Notes: generated from the letters alone by a model not told the origin. DNA of 64,000 bases from Pandoraea terrigena (GCF_902459705.1 NZ_CABPRU010000003.1:124001-188000), one strand, 5' to 3'. Numbered from the stretch's first letter, positions 9,206 to 19,094 are shown. Made by a program: numbers and translations.

Positions 9206-9688
9206 TCAGGCCTGGTCGAGTTCGAACGCCTTGTGCAGCGCGCGCACGGCCAGCTCCATGTACTTCTCGTCGATCAGCACGGAGATCTTGATTTCGGACG
9301 TCGAGATGAGCTGGATGTTGATGCCCTCTTCCGACAGCGTACGGAATGCCTTGCTGGCGATACCGACGTGCGAGCGCATGCCCACGCCAACGATCGACAC
9401 CTTCGAGACCTTCGGGTCACCCACGACTTCGGCGGCGCCGATGTGGCCCTGCACATCCTTTTGCAGCAGCGTCATGGCGCGCTGGTAGTCACCACGCGGC
9501 ACCGTGAACGTGAAGTCGGTCTTCCCTTCGATGCTCAGGTTCTGGATGATCATGTCGACGTCGATGTTCGCATCGGCAATCGGACCGAGGATCTGGTAGG
9601 CGATGCCCGGACGATCCGGCACGCCACGCACGGTGATCTTGGCCTCGTCGCGCTGGAATGCGATACCCGAGATGATGGCCTTTTCCAT
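9206..9688 (-). other. Possible internal start giving a LysC beta subunit
   Basis: Within lysC, Met257 (ATG at 9688-9686) is preceded by GAGGA with about ten bases between. The product would be the last 160 residues, which is just the ACT-domain half. LysC enzymes of Bacillus and Corynebacterium are known to be alpha2/beta2, with beta made from such an internal start. Here it is inferred from position and the ribosome-binding sequence only. Confidence 0.45.
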
Positions 9689-10456
9689 TTGTTCGTCTTC
9701 CTCAAAAGTAATCAGCGTGCCCGAGCGCGCTTCTTCGTCGAGCGCGATCATCGGATCGGTCAGGCTCGAGAGCACCCGCGTCTTGACCTGGTACTTGCCG
9801 GCGAATTCCACCGAACGGATCTGCAGCACCTTCGAGCCGAGACTGGCCATTTCCAGCATCTCTTCGAAAGTGACCTTGTCGAGGCGGCGCGCTTCGTCGA
9901 CCACGCGCGGGTCGGTCGTGTACACGCCGTCGACGTCGGTGTAGATCAGGCACTCATCGGCTTTGAGCGCAGCGGCCACCGCCACCGCCGAGGTGTCGGA
10001 GCCACCGCGACCCAGCGTCGTCACGTTGCCGTTCGGATCGATGCCCTGGAACCCCGTGATGACGACCACGCGGCCGGCATCGAGATCGGCCATCACGCGC
10101 TTGTCGTCGATTTCCGAAATGCGGGCTTTGTTGAAAGCACTGTCGGTCTTGATCGGTACTTGCCAGCCGGCATAGCTCACGGCATCGACGCCCGCTTCCT
10201 TGAGGGCCATCGCCAGCAGGCCAACGCTCACCTGCTCGCCCGTGGCGGCAATGGCGTCGAGTTCGCGCGGATCGGGGTGGGCCGAAATTTCCTTGGCCAA
10301 CCCCAGCAGACGATTGGTCTCGCCGGACATGGCCGACGGCACCACCACCATCTTGTGACCGGCTTTATGCCACTTGGCCACGCGTTTGGCGACATTCTTG
10401 ATGCGCTCCACCGAGCCCATCGACGTGCCGCCGTATTTGTGTACGATCAGAGCCAT
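9206..10456 (-). CDS. lysC: Aspartate kinase
   Basis: Phosphorylates L-aspartate in the first step of lysine, threonine, methionine and diaminopimelate synthesis; cytoplasmic. 416 aa. The kinase domain begins with the signature KYGGTSMGS (residues 7-15) and includes [16 protein letters not shown]. Two ACT domains follow (about 265-416), the usual site of feedback inhibition by lysine and/or threonine. The length and the absence of a homoserine dehydrogenase domain fit the monofunctional LysC class of pseudomonads and Bacillus. An in-frame ATG at 9688 (Met257) with GAGGA ten bases upstream could give a separate 160-aa beta subunit. asd, the next step of the pathway, lies far away near 45 kb. 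Confidence 0.96.
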   Translation of the reverse strand: MALIVHKYGGTSMGSVERIKNVAKRVAKWHKAGHKMVVVPSAMSGETNRLLGLAKEISAHPDPRELDAIAATGEQVSVGLLAMALKEAGVDAVSYAGWQVPIKTDSAFNKARISEIDDKRVMADLDAGRVVVITGFQGIDPNGNVTTLGRGGSDTSAVAVAAALKADECLIYTDVDGVYTTDPRVVDEARRLDKVTFEEMLEMASLGSKVLQIRSVEFAGKYQVKTRVLSSLTDPMIALDEEARSGTLITFEEDEQMEKAIISGIAFQRDEAKITVRGVPDRPGIAYQILGPIADANIDVDMIIQNLSIEGKTDFTFTVPRGDYQRAMTLLQKDVQGHIGAAEVVGDPKVSKVSIVGVGMRSHVGIASKAFRTLSEEGINIQLISTSEIKISVLIDEKYMELAVRALHKAFELDQA

Positions 10457-10653
10457 AACATTGCTAACACATTGATTTGAAAGCGTTTATGAATCGCGCA
10501 CGGACACCCGCCGAAGGGTATCGGTTACGTTTTGATTCGCGGAACCTTTGATTATCGCACGAATGTATCGTGGCTGAGGCAGTCTGGCGCAGATTGCACT
10601 GCCGAGGACGCCGCGCGCCGCATCCGGCAGCAGATTGTGCTGTTTTCGGCGGC

Positions 10654-12216
10654 TTACGCTTCGTCGCGCCACATCATCCGCCAACGCGTGCCGCCATTCG
10701 CCCCCGTTTGTGCCGCCCCATCGATGCCCAGGCGAGGCACGAACACGATCTCGCTTCCCTGCCAGACAATCGGCACATGACGCAACCACGCTGCCACGCC
10801 ACGACTCTGGTACCAATGCTTGAGCGAACGCGAATGTCCGTTCGCACGCTCGCGCCATCGCTCGCCGCCCGTGCGCGCCCTCGCCACGAGCGGCCGCGCG
10901 CGCAGCACGCGCTCATCGAGAGATCCCTCATGCGCCTCGCCCGCGGCGACCGGCACGAACACAATGCTTCCCTGCCAGTGCGGCAAAGGCCATTCGCGCT
11001 CCCCCGACCATGACAACTCGACGTCGGCGCCCCGCTCGCCCGAGCCGGCCGCGTCGTAGACCGCCGTCCACTGCAAGGCACCCCGGTACAGACGCAAGAC
11101 CGCGTTGCCATGCGGCAGTTCGAGCGACGCGTCGTCGTGTGCGTCGCGAATCTGTCGCACCCACTCGTCCAGTCGCGCCTCCGGCGGCATGGCCAGCGCA
11201 TGGCGCGCCGCCCAGTAGCGCAGCAGGTTCGCCAGTCGCGGCGCGTCCAGCGCTTGCAGCCGGGCGCGTTGCAGGCGCTCGCCGCCGGCGTCCTGCGTCA
11301 CACACGCCATGTCGAAGTCCGCCTGGGCGAGCTGATCGAGCAGCGATTGCGCTTGCGCCGCATGGCGTGCAAACCGCGCCAACGTTTCCCGATAGGCGGG
11401 CACATGCGCCGCGATCGCGGGCATGACATCATGGCGCAACGCGTTGCGCAGGTAGTGGCGGTCGTCGTTGGACGGATCCTCGACCCACGACAGCGAGCGT
11501 GCTGTCGCATACGCCTGCATCGCCTCGCGCGAGACGTCGAGCAACGGCCGCAGCAGGCGCGCGTGCGCCGGCGCGCCGGTCGCAACCGGCAACGCCCCTT
11601 CCACGGCCATGGCCGCCACGCCAGGCAGCCCCGCGCCGCGCAGCATCTGCAACAGCACGGTCTCGGCCTGATCGTTCGCGTGATGAGCGCTCAGCAGCCA
11701 GTCCACGCCATGCGCATGGCACGACGCCGCAAGCGCGTGATAACGCGCCGCGCGCGCCGCGCCCTCGATGCCCTGCCGGGCGTCGCGCGGCACGCTCACG
11801 CGCTGTGCCTCGAACGCGAAACCGCGCAGACGCGCCTCGCGCTCGCACGCAGCAAGCCACGCGTCGGCGTGCTCGGACAGTCCGTGATGGATGTGGATGG
11901 CCAGCGGCGGTGCAATCGCCGTGCCCGCATCCCGACGCGCCTGAACCCAGCGCGCCAGCGCATCGAGCAGCACCATCGAGTCGAGCCCGCCGCTCAAGGC
12001 AACGGCAAGAAGCGGCGTGCCGTGTGACGCACCATGTGTCGCGTCGTGAGGCGTGAGCAGAGGCGAATCGCGTGACGTGAAGTGTGGTGTAACGTGCGTC
12101 GCCAGAGCGAGGTGCAACGCGACGTCCACATGAACGACTGCCGCGTCGCTTCGGGGAGAAGCGTACGCGGCAGCAGATGCATCGGGATGCGGCATCGGGT
12201 CCGGATTCGGCGTCAT
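10654..12216 (-). CDS. tilS: tRNA(Ile)-lysidine synthase
   Basis: Converts C34 of the CAU-anticodon tRNA-Ile to lysidine so that it reads AUA codons; cytoplasmic and essential in most bacteria. The N-type ATP pyrophosphatase P-loop is LLAVALSGGLDSMVLLDAL (SGGLDS at about 75-80). Further on are IHIHHGLSEHADAW and LLSAHHANDQAETVLLQMLRGAG, typical of TilS. The C-terminal domain continues through LKHWYQSRGVAAWLRHVPIVW. The start is uncertain. I use the ATG at 12216 because it clears the accA stop at 12251; ATGs at 12282 (overlapping accA) and 12198 are alternatives. The first 70 or so residues are a low-complexity extension before the catalytic domain. It probably shares the accA transcript. Confidence 0.9.
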   Translation of the reverse strand: MTPNPDPMPHPDASAAAYASPRSDAAVVHVDVALHLALATHVTPHFTSRDSPLLTPHDATHGASHGTPLLAVALSGGLDSMVLLDALARWVQARRDAGTAIAPPLAIHIHHGLSEHADAWLAACEREARLRGFAFEAQRVSVPRDARQGIEGAARAARYHALAASCHAHGVDWLLSAHHANDQAETVLLQMLRGAGLPGVAAMAVEGALPVATGAPAHARLLRPLLDVSREAMQAYATARSLSWVEDPSNDDRHYLRNALRHDVMPAIAAHVPAYRETLARFARHAAQAQSLLDQLAQADFDMACVTQDAGGERLQRARLQALDAPRLANLLRYWAARHALAMPPEARLDEWVRQIRDAHDDASLELPHGNAVLRLYRGALQWTAVYDAAGSGERGADVELSWSGEREWPLPHWQGSIVFVPVAAGEAHEGSLDERVLRARPLVARARTGGERWRERANGHSRSLKHWYQSRGVAAWLRHVPIVWQGSEIVFVPRLGIDGAAQTGANGGTRWRMMWRDEA

Positions 12217-12250
12217 CGCCCCCCCGGACGACGACGCGATGGCAGGCGCC

Positions 12251-13219
12251 TTACTTCGCGCCGGCTTCCTTGAACTTGCCATAGCTCATCAAGCGCTCGA
12301 AGCGGCGTTCGAGCAGCTCCTTGTGGCTGCTGCCCTGGAACTGGCGCAGTGAATCGGCCAGCGCACGCTTGAGCATGCCGGCCATGCCGAGCGGGTCGCG
12401 CTGGGCGCCGCCCAGCGGCTCGTTGATGATCTTGTCGATCAGCCCCAGCGCCTTCAGACGGTGCGCGGTCAGACCCAGCGCTTCGGCCGCCTCGGGCGCC
12501 TTGGCAGCGCTTTTCCACAGGATCGACGCACAACCTTCCGGCGAGATCACCGAGTACGTCGAGAACTGCAGCATCATGACCGTGTCGGCAACCGCCACGG
12601 CCAGCGCGCCCCCCGAGCCGCCCTCACCGATGATGGTGGTGATGATCGGCGTCTTGAGTTCCGCCATCACGAACAGGTTGTGACCGATGGCCTCCGACTG
12701 GCCGCGCTCTTCGGCGTCGATGCCCGGGTAGGCACCCGGCGTGTCGACGAACGTGAAGATCGGCAGACCGAATTTCTCGGCGAGCTTCATCAGGCGCATG
12801 GCCTTGCGATAGCCCTCGGGACGCGGCATGCCGAAGTTGCGCATCGCGCGCTCCTTCGTGTCGCGGCCCTTCTGGTGACCGATGACCATGCAGGCCTGGC
12901 CGTTGAAACGTGCCATGCCGCCCACGATGGCAAGATCGTCCGAGAACGAACGGTCGCCATGCAGTTCATGGAAGTCGGTAAAGATGTCGCGAACGTAATC
13001 GAGCGTATAGGGACGCTGCGGATGACGCGAAATTTGCGAAACCTGCCACGGCGACAGGTTCGTGTAGATGTCCTTGGTGAGCTGCTGGCTCTTTTTCGAG
13101 AGGCGCTCGATCTCTTCGGAAATGTCGACGGCGGAATCGTCCTGCACGAAGCGCAGCTCTTCAATCTTCGCTTCGAGTTCGGCGATCGGCTGTTCAAAAT
13201 CCAAAAAGGTGTTCTTCAT
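12251..13219 (-). CDS. accA: Acetyl-CoA carboxylase carboxyltransferase subunit alpha
   Basis: Transfers the carboxyl group from carboxybiotin to acetyl-CoA to give malonyl-CoA, the first committed step of fatty acid synthesis, in an AccA2-AccD2 complex. 322 aa, the family length. Recognised by [19 protein letters not shown] at the N-terminus, the [12 protein letters not shown] segment and the glycine-rich core [17 protein letters not shown] and [11 protein letters not shown]. Its partner accD is near 36 kb in this window. Upstream is a consensus TATAAT; downstream tilS follows closely. Confidence 0.97.
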   Translation of the reverse strand: MKNTFLDFEQPIAELEAKIEELRFVQDDSAVDISEEIERLSKKSQQLTKDIYTNLSPWQVSQISRHPQRPYTLDYVRDIFTDFHELHGDRSFSDDLAIVGGMARFNGQACMVIGHQKGRDTKERAMRNFGMPRPEGYRKAMRLMKLAEKFGLPIFTFVDTPGAYPGIDAEERGQSEAIGHNLFVMAELKTPIITTIIGEGGSGGALAVAVADTVMMLQFSTYSVISPEGCASILWKSAAKAPEAAEALGLTAHRLKALGLIDKIINEPLGGAQRDPLGMAGMLKRALADSLRQFQGSSHKELLERRFERLMSYGKFKEAGAK

Positions 13220-13350
13220 CAGGCTTCCCCGGAAATGCGGCAGCGTATTGTACCGCCGGCAACGTCCACCCGGTCGAGATAGACAACTTTCATTGCCACT
13301 CGATCCACAATAGACGTCAATAATGACTGGATGCGATGGGATGGACGCGG

Positions 13351-13356
13351 ATTATA
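13351..13356 (-). promoter_or_regulatory. Consensus -10 box upstream of accA
   Basis: TATAAT on the minus strand, 131 bases upstream of the accA ATG and just downstream of the stop of the alkA-like gene. The -35 region at a 16-18 base spacing (TACTGA or neighbours) is poor, so this is a candidate promoter only. A short inverted repeat ACTGAA/TTCAGT (13364-13377) overlaps the spacer and could be a regulator site. Confidence 0.5.
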
Positions 13357-13373
13357 CGTCTTTGACTGAACTT

Positions 13374-14537
13374 TCAGTATTCGACGGGCACCGGTTCAAG
13401 GCTTCGCCACATATACCAGGTGGCGACCGTGCGCCACGGCTCCCAATTCGCGGCCACTTCACGCGCTTCGCTGCGCGTGACGGGTTCCCCGCTGAAATAG
13501 TTGACGCTGATCGCATTGATCAGCCCGACATCGTCGAGCGGCAGGACGTCAGGGCGCAGCAGGTTGAACATCAGGAACATTTCGGCCGTCCAGCGGCCGA
13601 TGCCGCGAATGCCGGTCAACTCCGCAATGACCGCCTCGTCGTCCATGGTCGCCCAGGCGTCGACGTGCAGCACGCCCGACTTGAAGTGCGTTGCCAGGTC
13701 GAGAATGTACTCGGCCTTGCGGCGCGACAGCCCGCAACCGGCAAGCGCGTCGTGCCCGGTCTTGATGAACTGGGCCGGCGTGAGCTTCGGACAGGTGGCC
13801 TGCACGCGATCCCAGACGGCCTGCGCGGCCTTCACCGAGATCTGCTGTCCGACGACCGAGCGTGCCAGCGTGACGAACGGTTCGCCCCGCCCGGTCAGAT
13901 GCGCCGGACCAAATTGGGGAATCAACTTCTTGAGAATTCGATCGCGCTTCATCAGATCGGCGCAGGCCTGGTCCCAGAAGTGCGGACGCGTCGCCCCTGC
14001 CGCCACCGGCAGCGGCACCACGCCGGTCACGACCTGCTCGACGACATCGTGGTCGATGCGCTCGATCTCGGGCGTCACGATGCGCGTCTCGCCATCGCGC
14101 TTGGCGATGACACGGCGCGAGTCGTCGGCGCTCGAGCGCACGGCCTTCGCCGGCGATTTGCGTGCGACCTTCGTCTTCGTGCCCACCGTCGGTGCAGCCT
14201 TTTTCACGACCTTTTCCGTCACCTTTTCGGCCACCTTCTTCGCGACGTTTTCCGCGCCCTTCCTGGCGACCTTTTGCGCGACTTTCCCGACGGTTTTTTG
14301 CGCCGGCGGCGCGGCCTTGCGCGCAGCGCCGGCCAGCGTTGCCTTCACTGCCGTGGTCCCAGCCGCAGCCTTGCGAACGGACTTGACGGGCGTCGTCGCG
14401 CGCTTGCGCGGCGCGCGGCGTTCGTTGCCGTCGTCGGACAGCGCGGAAGTTCGGGCGGTCTTGACCGTTCCCTTCATTCCCTTCGCTGCGGCCGTCTTGG
14501 TCGCCACCTTAGCGGCCACGGATTTACGAGTCACCAT
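13374..14537 (-). CDS. HhH-GPD DNA-3-methyladenine glycosylase (AlkA type) with H1-like tail
   Basis: Base-excision repair glycosylase expected to remove alkylated purines. The catalytic domain occupies about residues 185-387. It has FVTLARSVVGQQISVKAA, the helix-hairpin-helix LTGIRGIGRWTAEMF (307-321) and LPLDDVGL, in which the second Asp (D336) matches the catalytic Asp of AlkA. Residues 1 to about 150 are unusual: an Ala/Lys/Val/Thr-rich, strongly basic stretch with about two dozen lysines and motifs such as KKVAEK and KVVKKAA. It resembles eukaryotic histone H1 C-terminal tails and AlgP/Hc1-type bacterial proteins. The tail would add non-specific DNA binding. The cysS gene is 24 bases upstream, so the two are probably cotranscribed. 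An Ada-AlkA chimera lies at 61 kb, so there are two glycosylases of this class. Confidence 0.9.
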   Translation of the reverse strand: MVTRKSVAAKVATKTAAAKGMKGTVKTARTSALSDDGNERRAPRKRATTPVKSVRKAAAGTTAVKATLAGAARKAAPPAQKTVGKVAQKVARKGAENVAKKVAEKVTEKVVKKAAPTVGTKTKVARKSPAKAVRSSADDSRRVIAKRDGETRIVTPEIERIDHDVVEQVVTGVVPLPVAAGATRPHFWDQACADLMKRDRILKKLIPQFGPAHLTGRGEPFVTLARSVVGQQISVKAAQAVWDRVQATCPKLTPAQFIKTGHDALAGCGLSRRKAEYILDLATHFKSGVLHVDAWATMDDEAVIAELTGIRGIGRWTAEMFLMFNLLRPDVLPLDDVGLINAISVNYFSGEPVTRSEAREVAANWEPWRTVATWYMWRSLEPVPVEY

Positions 14538-14561
14538 GAAATTTGCCTCGATGCGTCGCGC

Positions 14562-15968
14562 TCAGGCACGACGCCATTCGGTGGCGCCTCCGGGACGGTC
14601 TTCCAGCACGATACCTTCGGCCAGCAGTTCGGCGCGAATCCGATCGGCCTCGGCGAAATTGCGTTCGCGCTTGGCCTGTGCCCGAGCCTCGATGCGTGCC
14701 TCCACCGATGCGCGCAAGGCGTCTTCGTCGCCCGCGGCGCTGCTCCCCGCCGCCCCTTGCAGGAACGCTTGCGGATCGCGGCCGAGCAGGCCGAGCGTAC
14801 CGGCGAGCCCCTGCAACTGACGCACGAGCACCGGGTCGCGCTGCTTGTTGATCTCACCGGCGAGGTCGAACAGCACCGCGATGGCGACGGGCGTATTGAA
14901 GTCGTCGTTCATCGCCGCGGCGAAACGCTGCGCGAACGGCTCGTTCCAGTCGAGCGGTGCGCCATCATCGCCCGCCGCATCCTTGAGCGCCGTGTACAGC
15001 CGCGTCAAGCCGCCGCGCGCGTCGTCCAGATGCGCATCGCTGTAATTGAGCGGGCTGCGGTATTGGGCACGCAGAATGAAAAAGCGCATGACTTCCGCGT
15101 CGAACTTCGCGAGCACTTCGCGGATCGTGAAGAAGTTGCCAAGCGACTTGGACATCTTCTCGTTGTCCACGCGCACGAAGCCGTTGTGCATCCAATAGTT
15201 CACGAACGTCTCGCCGGTTGCGCCTTCGCTCTGGGCGATCTCGTTCTCGTGGTGCGGGAATTGCAGGTCGGCCCCGCCGCCGTGAATGTCGAAATGATTG
15301 CCGAGCAACTGGCAGCTCATCGCCGAGCACTCGATGTGCCAGCCCGGACGACCCGCCCCCCACGGCGAGGCCCACTTCGACTCGTCGGGCTCGGTGTCCT
15401 TGGCGCGCTTCCACAGCACGAAGTCGAGCGGATCCTGCTTCGCGGCATTGGCGGCGACACGCTCGCCGGCACGCAGATCCTCGATGGATTTGCCCGAGAG
15501 CTGCCCGTAGCTGGCGAACTTGCGCACGGCATAGTTCACGTCGCCGTCGTCGGCCTGGTAGGCGTAACCGTTACGCTGCAGGGTGCCGATCATGTCGACC
15601 ATCTGCGCGATGAAGTCGGTGGCACGCGGCTCGTGATCGGGGCGTTGAACGCCCAACGCATCAGCATCTTCATGCATGGCGGCAATGAACCGCGTCGTCA
15701 GCTCGCGCAGCGTTTCGCCATTCTCGACGGCGCGCTTGATGATCTTGTCGTCGATATCGGTGATATTGCGCACATAGGTGACGCGATAGCCGAGCGTTCG
15801 CAGCCAACGCTGCACCATGTCGAACACCACCATCACGCGCGCATGACCGACGTGACAGTAGTCGTACACCGTCATCCCGCAGACATACATGCGGACTTCG
15901 CCGGCAACGAGAGGTACGAACGGCTGTTTGTCTCGCGCGAGCGAGTTGTAGACACGCAGTGAATCCAT
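14562..15968 (-). CDS. cysS: Cysteinyl-tRNA synthetase
   Basis: Charges tRNA-Cys with cysteine; cytoplasmic class I synthetase. 468 aa. The HIGH-type motif is visible in [18 protein letters not shown] (HVGH), with the zinc cysteine of VCGMT just before. The KMSKS motif is intact in [16 protein letters not shown], and [13 protein letters not shown] carries further zinc and active-site residues. The start [17 protein letters not shown] is standard. It is divergent from the TPR gene across a 246-base gap and followed by the alkA-like gene. Confidence 0.97.
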   Translation of the reverse strand: MDSLRVYNSLARDKQPFVPLVAGEVRMYVCGMTVYDYCHVGHARVMVVFDMVQRWLRTLGYRVTYVRNITDIDDKIIKRAVENGETLRELTTRFIAAMHEDADALGVQRPDHEPRATDFIAQMVDMIGTLQRNGYAYQADDGDVNYAVRKFASYGQLSGKSIEDLRAGERVAANAAKQDPLDFVLWKRAKDTEPDESKWASPWGAGRPGWHIECSAMSCQLLGNHFDIHGGGADLQFPHHENEIAQSEGATGETFVNYWMHNGFVRVDNEKMSKSLGNFFTIREVLAKFDAEVMRFFILRAQYRSPLNYSDAHLDDARGGLTRLYTALKDAAGDDGAPLDWNEPFAQRFAAAMNDDFNTPVAIAVLFDLAGEINKQRDPVLVRQLQGLAGTLGLLGRDPQAFLQGAAGSSAAGDEDALRASVEARIEARAQAKRERNFAEADRIRAELLAEGIVLEDRPGGATEWRRA

Positions 15969-16152
15969 AGATAAGCGCTTGACCGGGCGGCAACAGCGCC
16001 GGACGCTGCGACGATGTCCTCGAACGCGTCAAACGGTGCGTGACGGGAGTGACATCGCGAGGCGGGCTGCGCGCCGTGCGGTAGAAAAAACGAACCTGCG
16101 AACCGCATCCGCCATCACAACGAGAAATGGCGCGAGCCGGGCGCAGGTGTTT

Positions 16153-16161
16153 TGTTAGAAT
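16153..16161 (+). promoter_or_regulatory. Extended -10 promoter candidate for the TPR-ppiA-ppiB-lpxH run
   Basis: TGTTAGAAT (TG at 16153-16154, TAGAAT at 16156-16161) sits about 54 bases upstream of the TPR gene ATG in the gap shared with cysS. No good -35 is seen at 17 bases, which is tolerable for an extended -10 promoter. Confidence 0.45.
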
Positions 16162-16214
16162 GCGGCCGAGTATAGCATCTCTTGTGCACCTCTCAGGTAT
16201 CCCAAGCACCCACT

Positions 16215-16940
16215 ATGACGCAACGAAGCCGGTCACTTTTGTCTCCCGCAACGCGCACGCTGCGCGCACGCCACCTGGGCGCCGCTGCTGCGCGCGGCGC
16301 CCGCGCACTGGCGCTTGCCGGTGTTACCCTCGGCCTCGCGGGCACGCTGTTCGCACTGCCCGCCGGGGCGCAGGCCCTCACCGATCCGCCGCGACCCGCG
16401 CCGCTGCAAACGCCGCAGCAGGCCAGCGAGTCGGCCATCGACAAGCTTGTCGCCGACGGCAAGTTCAACGATGCGCTCGCGAAGAGCGACGAACACCTCA
16501 AACAGTTCCCGCGCGATGCCCAGGTGCGCTTCACGCGCGGGCGAGTGCTCATGGAGATGGGCCGCAACGCCGAAGCGATCGACGCCTTCACCGCGCTCAC
16601 GCAAGACTTTCCGGAGCTGCCCGAGCCGTTCAACAACCTCGCGGCGCTCTACGCCCAGGCCGGCGAGTACGACAAGGCGCGCGCCGCGCTCGAGAGCGCG
16701 ATTCGCAACAACCCGAGTTTCGCCGTGGCCTATGCGAATCTCGGCGATATCTACGCCAAGCTCGCGCAGCAGGCGTATCAGAAATCGCTCAAGCTCGCAC
16801 CGACCGCGCGCGTGTCGAACCGAGAGAAGATCCTGGCCAACATGCTCGCGCCGCAACGCATCGCGCCCGTGAGCCAGACACCGTCACCGGCCAAAGCCGA
16901 CGACGCCGCACTCAAGAACGTCGGCAAGACGGGCAACTGA
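16215..16940 (+). CDS. Secreted tetratricopeptide repeat protein
   Basis: 241-aa exported protein of unknown precise role. A basic N-terminus and hydrophobic core (LALAGVTLGLAGTLFALPAGAQA) form a signal peptide cut after about residue 54. TPR-like helices follow: KFNDALAKSDEHLKQFPRD, NAEAIDAFTALTQDFPELP and EYDKARAALESAIRNNPSFA. The ATG at 16215 gives the natural signal peptide; an upstream in-frame start at 16182 only adds residues before it. TPR proteins act as scaffolds, and in this position (before two cyclophilins and lpxH) an envelope-assembly role is a guess only. Confidence 0.75.
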   Translation: MTQRSRSLLSPATRTLRARHLGAAAARGARALALAGVTLGLAGTLFALPAGAQALTDPPRPAPLQTPQQASESAIDKLVADGKFNDALAKSDEHLKQFPRDAQVRFTRGRVLMEMGRNAEAIDAFTALTQDFPELPEPFNNLAALYAQAGEYDKARAALESAIRNNPSFAVAYANLGDIYAKLAQQAYQKSLKLAPTARVSNREKILANMLAPQRIAPVSQTPSPAKADDAALKNVGKTGN

Positions 16941-16994
16941 GCCCGTCCCCCCGTTGTCCCTCGAATCGATCCCTCATTGCCTACGGAGACATGC

Positions 16995-17591
16995 ATGAAC
17001 TTTCCGAATCGCCTGCGTCGCGCGCTGCTCGGCAGCGTACTCGCTGCGGCTGCCCTGTCGGGGACGAGCCTGAGCGCATTGGCGCAGGACGCTAGCCCGC
17101 AAGTGCAGTTCAAAACATCGGCCGGCAATTTCGTCGTCGAACTCAACCCAAAGGCCGCGCCGAAAACGGTCGAGAACTTTCTTCAGTACGTCAACAGCGG
17201 TTTCTATAACGGCACGATCTTCCACCGCGTGATCGGCAACTTCATGATCCAGGGCGGCGGTTTCACGCCCGACATGACTGAAAAGCCCACGCGCGCGCCG
17301 ATCCCCATTGAATCGCAGAACGGCCTGAAGAACGTGACCGGCGCCATCGCCATGGCCCGGACCTCGAATCCGAACTCCGCGACCGCGCAATTCTTCATCA
17401 ATGTGAAGGATAATGCGTCACTGGACTACCCCAACCCGGACGGCTACGGCTATGCGGTATTCGGCAAGGTGGTATCCGGCATGGCTACCGTCGAGAAGAT
17501 CAAGGGCGTTGCCACGACCCGCAAGGGCATGTACCAGGACGTGCCGGCCACGCCCGTCGTGATCGAATCGGCCAGCGTCGTCAAGCGCTGA
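16995..17591 (+). CDS. ppiA: Periplasmic peptidyl-prolyl isomerase (cyclophilin, PpiA-like)
   Basis: Cyclophilin-type prolyl isomerase with a signal peptide ([23 protein letters not shown], cut near residue 30), so periplasmic. 198 aa. The cyclophilin core includes [32 protein letters not shown] with the catalytic Arg in [23 protein letters not shown], and [11 protein letters not shown]. It lies 54 bases after the TPR gene and 44 before ppiB. The two cyclophilins are similar over their full cores, which suggests a tandem duplication with only this copy keeping a signal peptide. Confidence 0.93.
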   Translation: MNFPNRLRRALLGSVLAAAALSGTSLSALAQDASPQVQFKTSAGNFVVELNPKAAPKTVENFLQYVNSGFYNGTIFHRVIGNFMIQGGGFTPDMTEKPTRAPIPIESQNGLKNVTGAIAMARTSNPNSATAQFFINVKDNASLDYPNPDGYGYAVFGKVVSGMATVEKIKGVATTRKGMYQDVPATPVVIESASVVKR

Positions 17592-17635
17592 CCACCTCCG
17601 GCCCAACGGGACCATTTCATCAGAAGGAAAGCATC

Positions 17636-18130
17636 ATGGTTGAACTGCACACGAATCACGGCGTCATTCGCATCGAACTCGACGCCGACAAGGCGCCGAA
17701 GTCGGTCGAGAACTTCCTGAACTACGTCAAGAACGGCTTCTACGACAACACGGTGTTCCACCGCGTGATCAACGGCTTCATGATCCAGGGCGGCGGTTTC
17801 GAGCCGGGCATGAAGCAAAAGCCCACCGAGGCGCCGATCGAGAACGAAGCCAACAACGGCTTGAAGAACAACAAGTACACGCTGGCCATGGCCCGCACGA
17901 ACGATCCGCACTCGGCCACGGCGCAGTTCTTCATCAACGTCGGCGACAACGACTTCCTGAACCACAGCGCGCCGACGCCGCAAGGCTGGGGCTACGCCGT
18001 GTTCGGCAAGGTCGTCGAAGGCCAGGAGATCGTCGACCAGATCAAGGGCGTGAAGACCGGTTCGAAGGGCTTCCACCAGGACGTGCCCGTGGACGACGTC
18101 GTCATCGAGAAGGCCGTGATCGTCGCGTAA
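17636..18130 (+). CDS. ppiB: Cytoplasmic peptidyl-prolyl isomerase (cyclophilin B)
   Basis: 164-aa cyclophilin without a signal peptide, so cytoplasmic. The core is [58 protein letters not shown] and [30 protein letters not shown] supplies a good ribosome-binding site about six bases before the ATG. It follows ppiA and precedes lpxH by 28 bases, in the same order as in other Burkholderiales. Confidence 0.96.
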   Translation: MVELHTNHGVIRIELDADKAPKSVENFLNYVKNGFYDNTVFHRVINGFMIQGGGFEPGMKQKPTEAPIENEANNGLKNNKYTLAMARTNDPHSATAQFFINVGDNDFLNHSAPTPQGWGYAVFGKVVEGQEIVDQIKGVKTGSKGFHQDVPVDDVVIEKAVIVA

Positions 18131-18158
18131 GCGCGCCCGCCGCCAACGCAGACGATCG

Positions 18159-19013
18159 ATGCCGGTATCGACTGCGCGGTGCCCGCAATGTCCCGTGACA
18201 CCCCGGGGCGACGGGCCCGCGCTTTTCATTTCCGATCTTCACCTTTCGCCGGCACTGCCGCGCACGGTGCAAGTCTTCGAGGACTTCCTGCGCGGCCCCG
18301 CGCGTGAAGCGTCCGCCCTGTTCATCCTCGGCGATCTGTTCGAATACTGGATCGGCGACGACATGCTCGATGTCGATGCGCCGACCGATACACGCCCTGA
18401 AGCCGCCCCGCCCCACCCCGAACCGCTCGGCGCATTCGCGCGTCGCATGACGGCCGCCATGGCGGCACTGTCCGCAAGCGGTGTGCCGATCGCGGTGATG
18501 CGCGGCAATCGGGATTTCCTGCTCGGACACCGCTTCGCACGCGCGGCCGGCGCGATCCTGCTCGACGATCCGTGTGTCTTCTCGTTTCTCGGGCAGGCGG
18601 TGGTGCTCAGCCACGGCGACCAGTTGTGCACCGACGACGTGGGCTATCAGCGCTTTCGGCGCGTTGCCCACTCGCCGCTCGGCAAGGCGTTTTTCCTGAC
18701 GCTGCCGCTGCGCTTGCGCATGGCTATCGCGAATCGCATCCGGCGGCGCAGTGCCGCCAAGGGCGCGCATCGCATGGCGTACGCCGACGCCAACGCCCAG
18801 GCCATCGCCGCGCTGCTCGACGCCGCCGGCGAGCGCACGCTCGTGCATGGGCACACCCATCGCCCCGCGCGCCATGTCGACGGCCGCCGCGTACGGTGGG
18901 TGCTGCCCGACTGGGAGTTCGACGCGGCGACACCGCGCGGCGGCTATCTGCAATGGGACCACCAGGGCTTGCGCGCCGTCGATCTGGTCTACGCCTCGCC
19001 GCAACACGCATAA
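18159..19013 (+). CDS. lpxH: UDP-2,3-diacylglucosamine diphosphatase
   Basis: Hydrolyses UDP-2,3-diacylglucosamine to lipid X and UMP, the fourth step of lipid A synthesis; peripheral on the inner membrane. 284 aa, longer than E. coli LpxH (240). Calcineurin-like metal motifs are all visible: FISDLHL, ILGDLFEYWIGDD, VMRGNRDF, VLSHGDQLCTDD and LVHGHTHRPARH. An insert around residues 68-85 (VDAPTDTRPEAAPPHPEP) is proline-rich and accounts for part of the extra length. Last gene of the TPR-ppiA-ppiB-lpxH run, and convergent with cysE. Confidence 0.95.
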   Translation: MPVSTARCPQCPVTPRGDGPALFISDLHLSPALPRTVQVFEDFLRGPAREASALFILGDLFEYWIGDDMLDVDAPTDTRPEAAPPHPEPLGAFARRMTAAMAALSASGVPIAVMRGNRDFLLGHRFARAAGAILLDDPCVFSFLGQAVVLSHGDQLCTDDVGYQRFRRVAHSPLGKAFFLTLPLRLRMAIANRIRRRSAAKGAHRMAYADANAQAIAALLDAAGERTLVHGHTHRPARHVDGRRVRWVLPDWEFDAATPRGGYLQWDHQGLRAVDLVYASPQHA

Positions 19014-19094
19014 GGCGCGGCCCCATCGTGCCAGCCGGTCCGTGTGGATGGCGGGCGGCTTTCGTCACGACGACATTGCGAGCCTTTGCGGGCC

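Noticed and set aside
10487-10858. 123-codon minus-strand frame upstream of lysC
   Set aside because: Most of it overlaps the 3' end of tilS in a different frame and contains no recognisable domain.
13323-15962. Very long plus-strand open frame (about 879 codons) opposite the alkA-like gene and cysS
   Set aside because: It is the mirror of two well-supported genes. High GC and third-position bias leave antisense frames open; there is no recognisable domain or ribosome-binding site.
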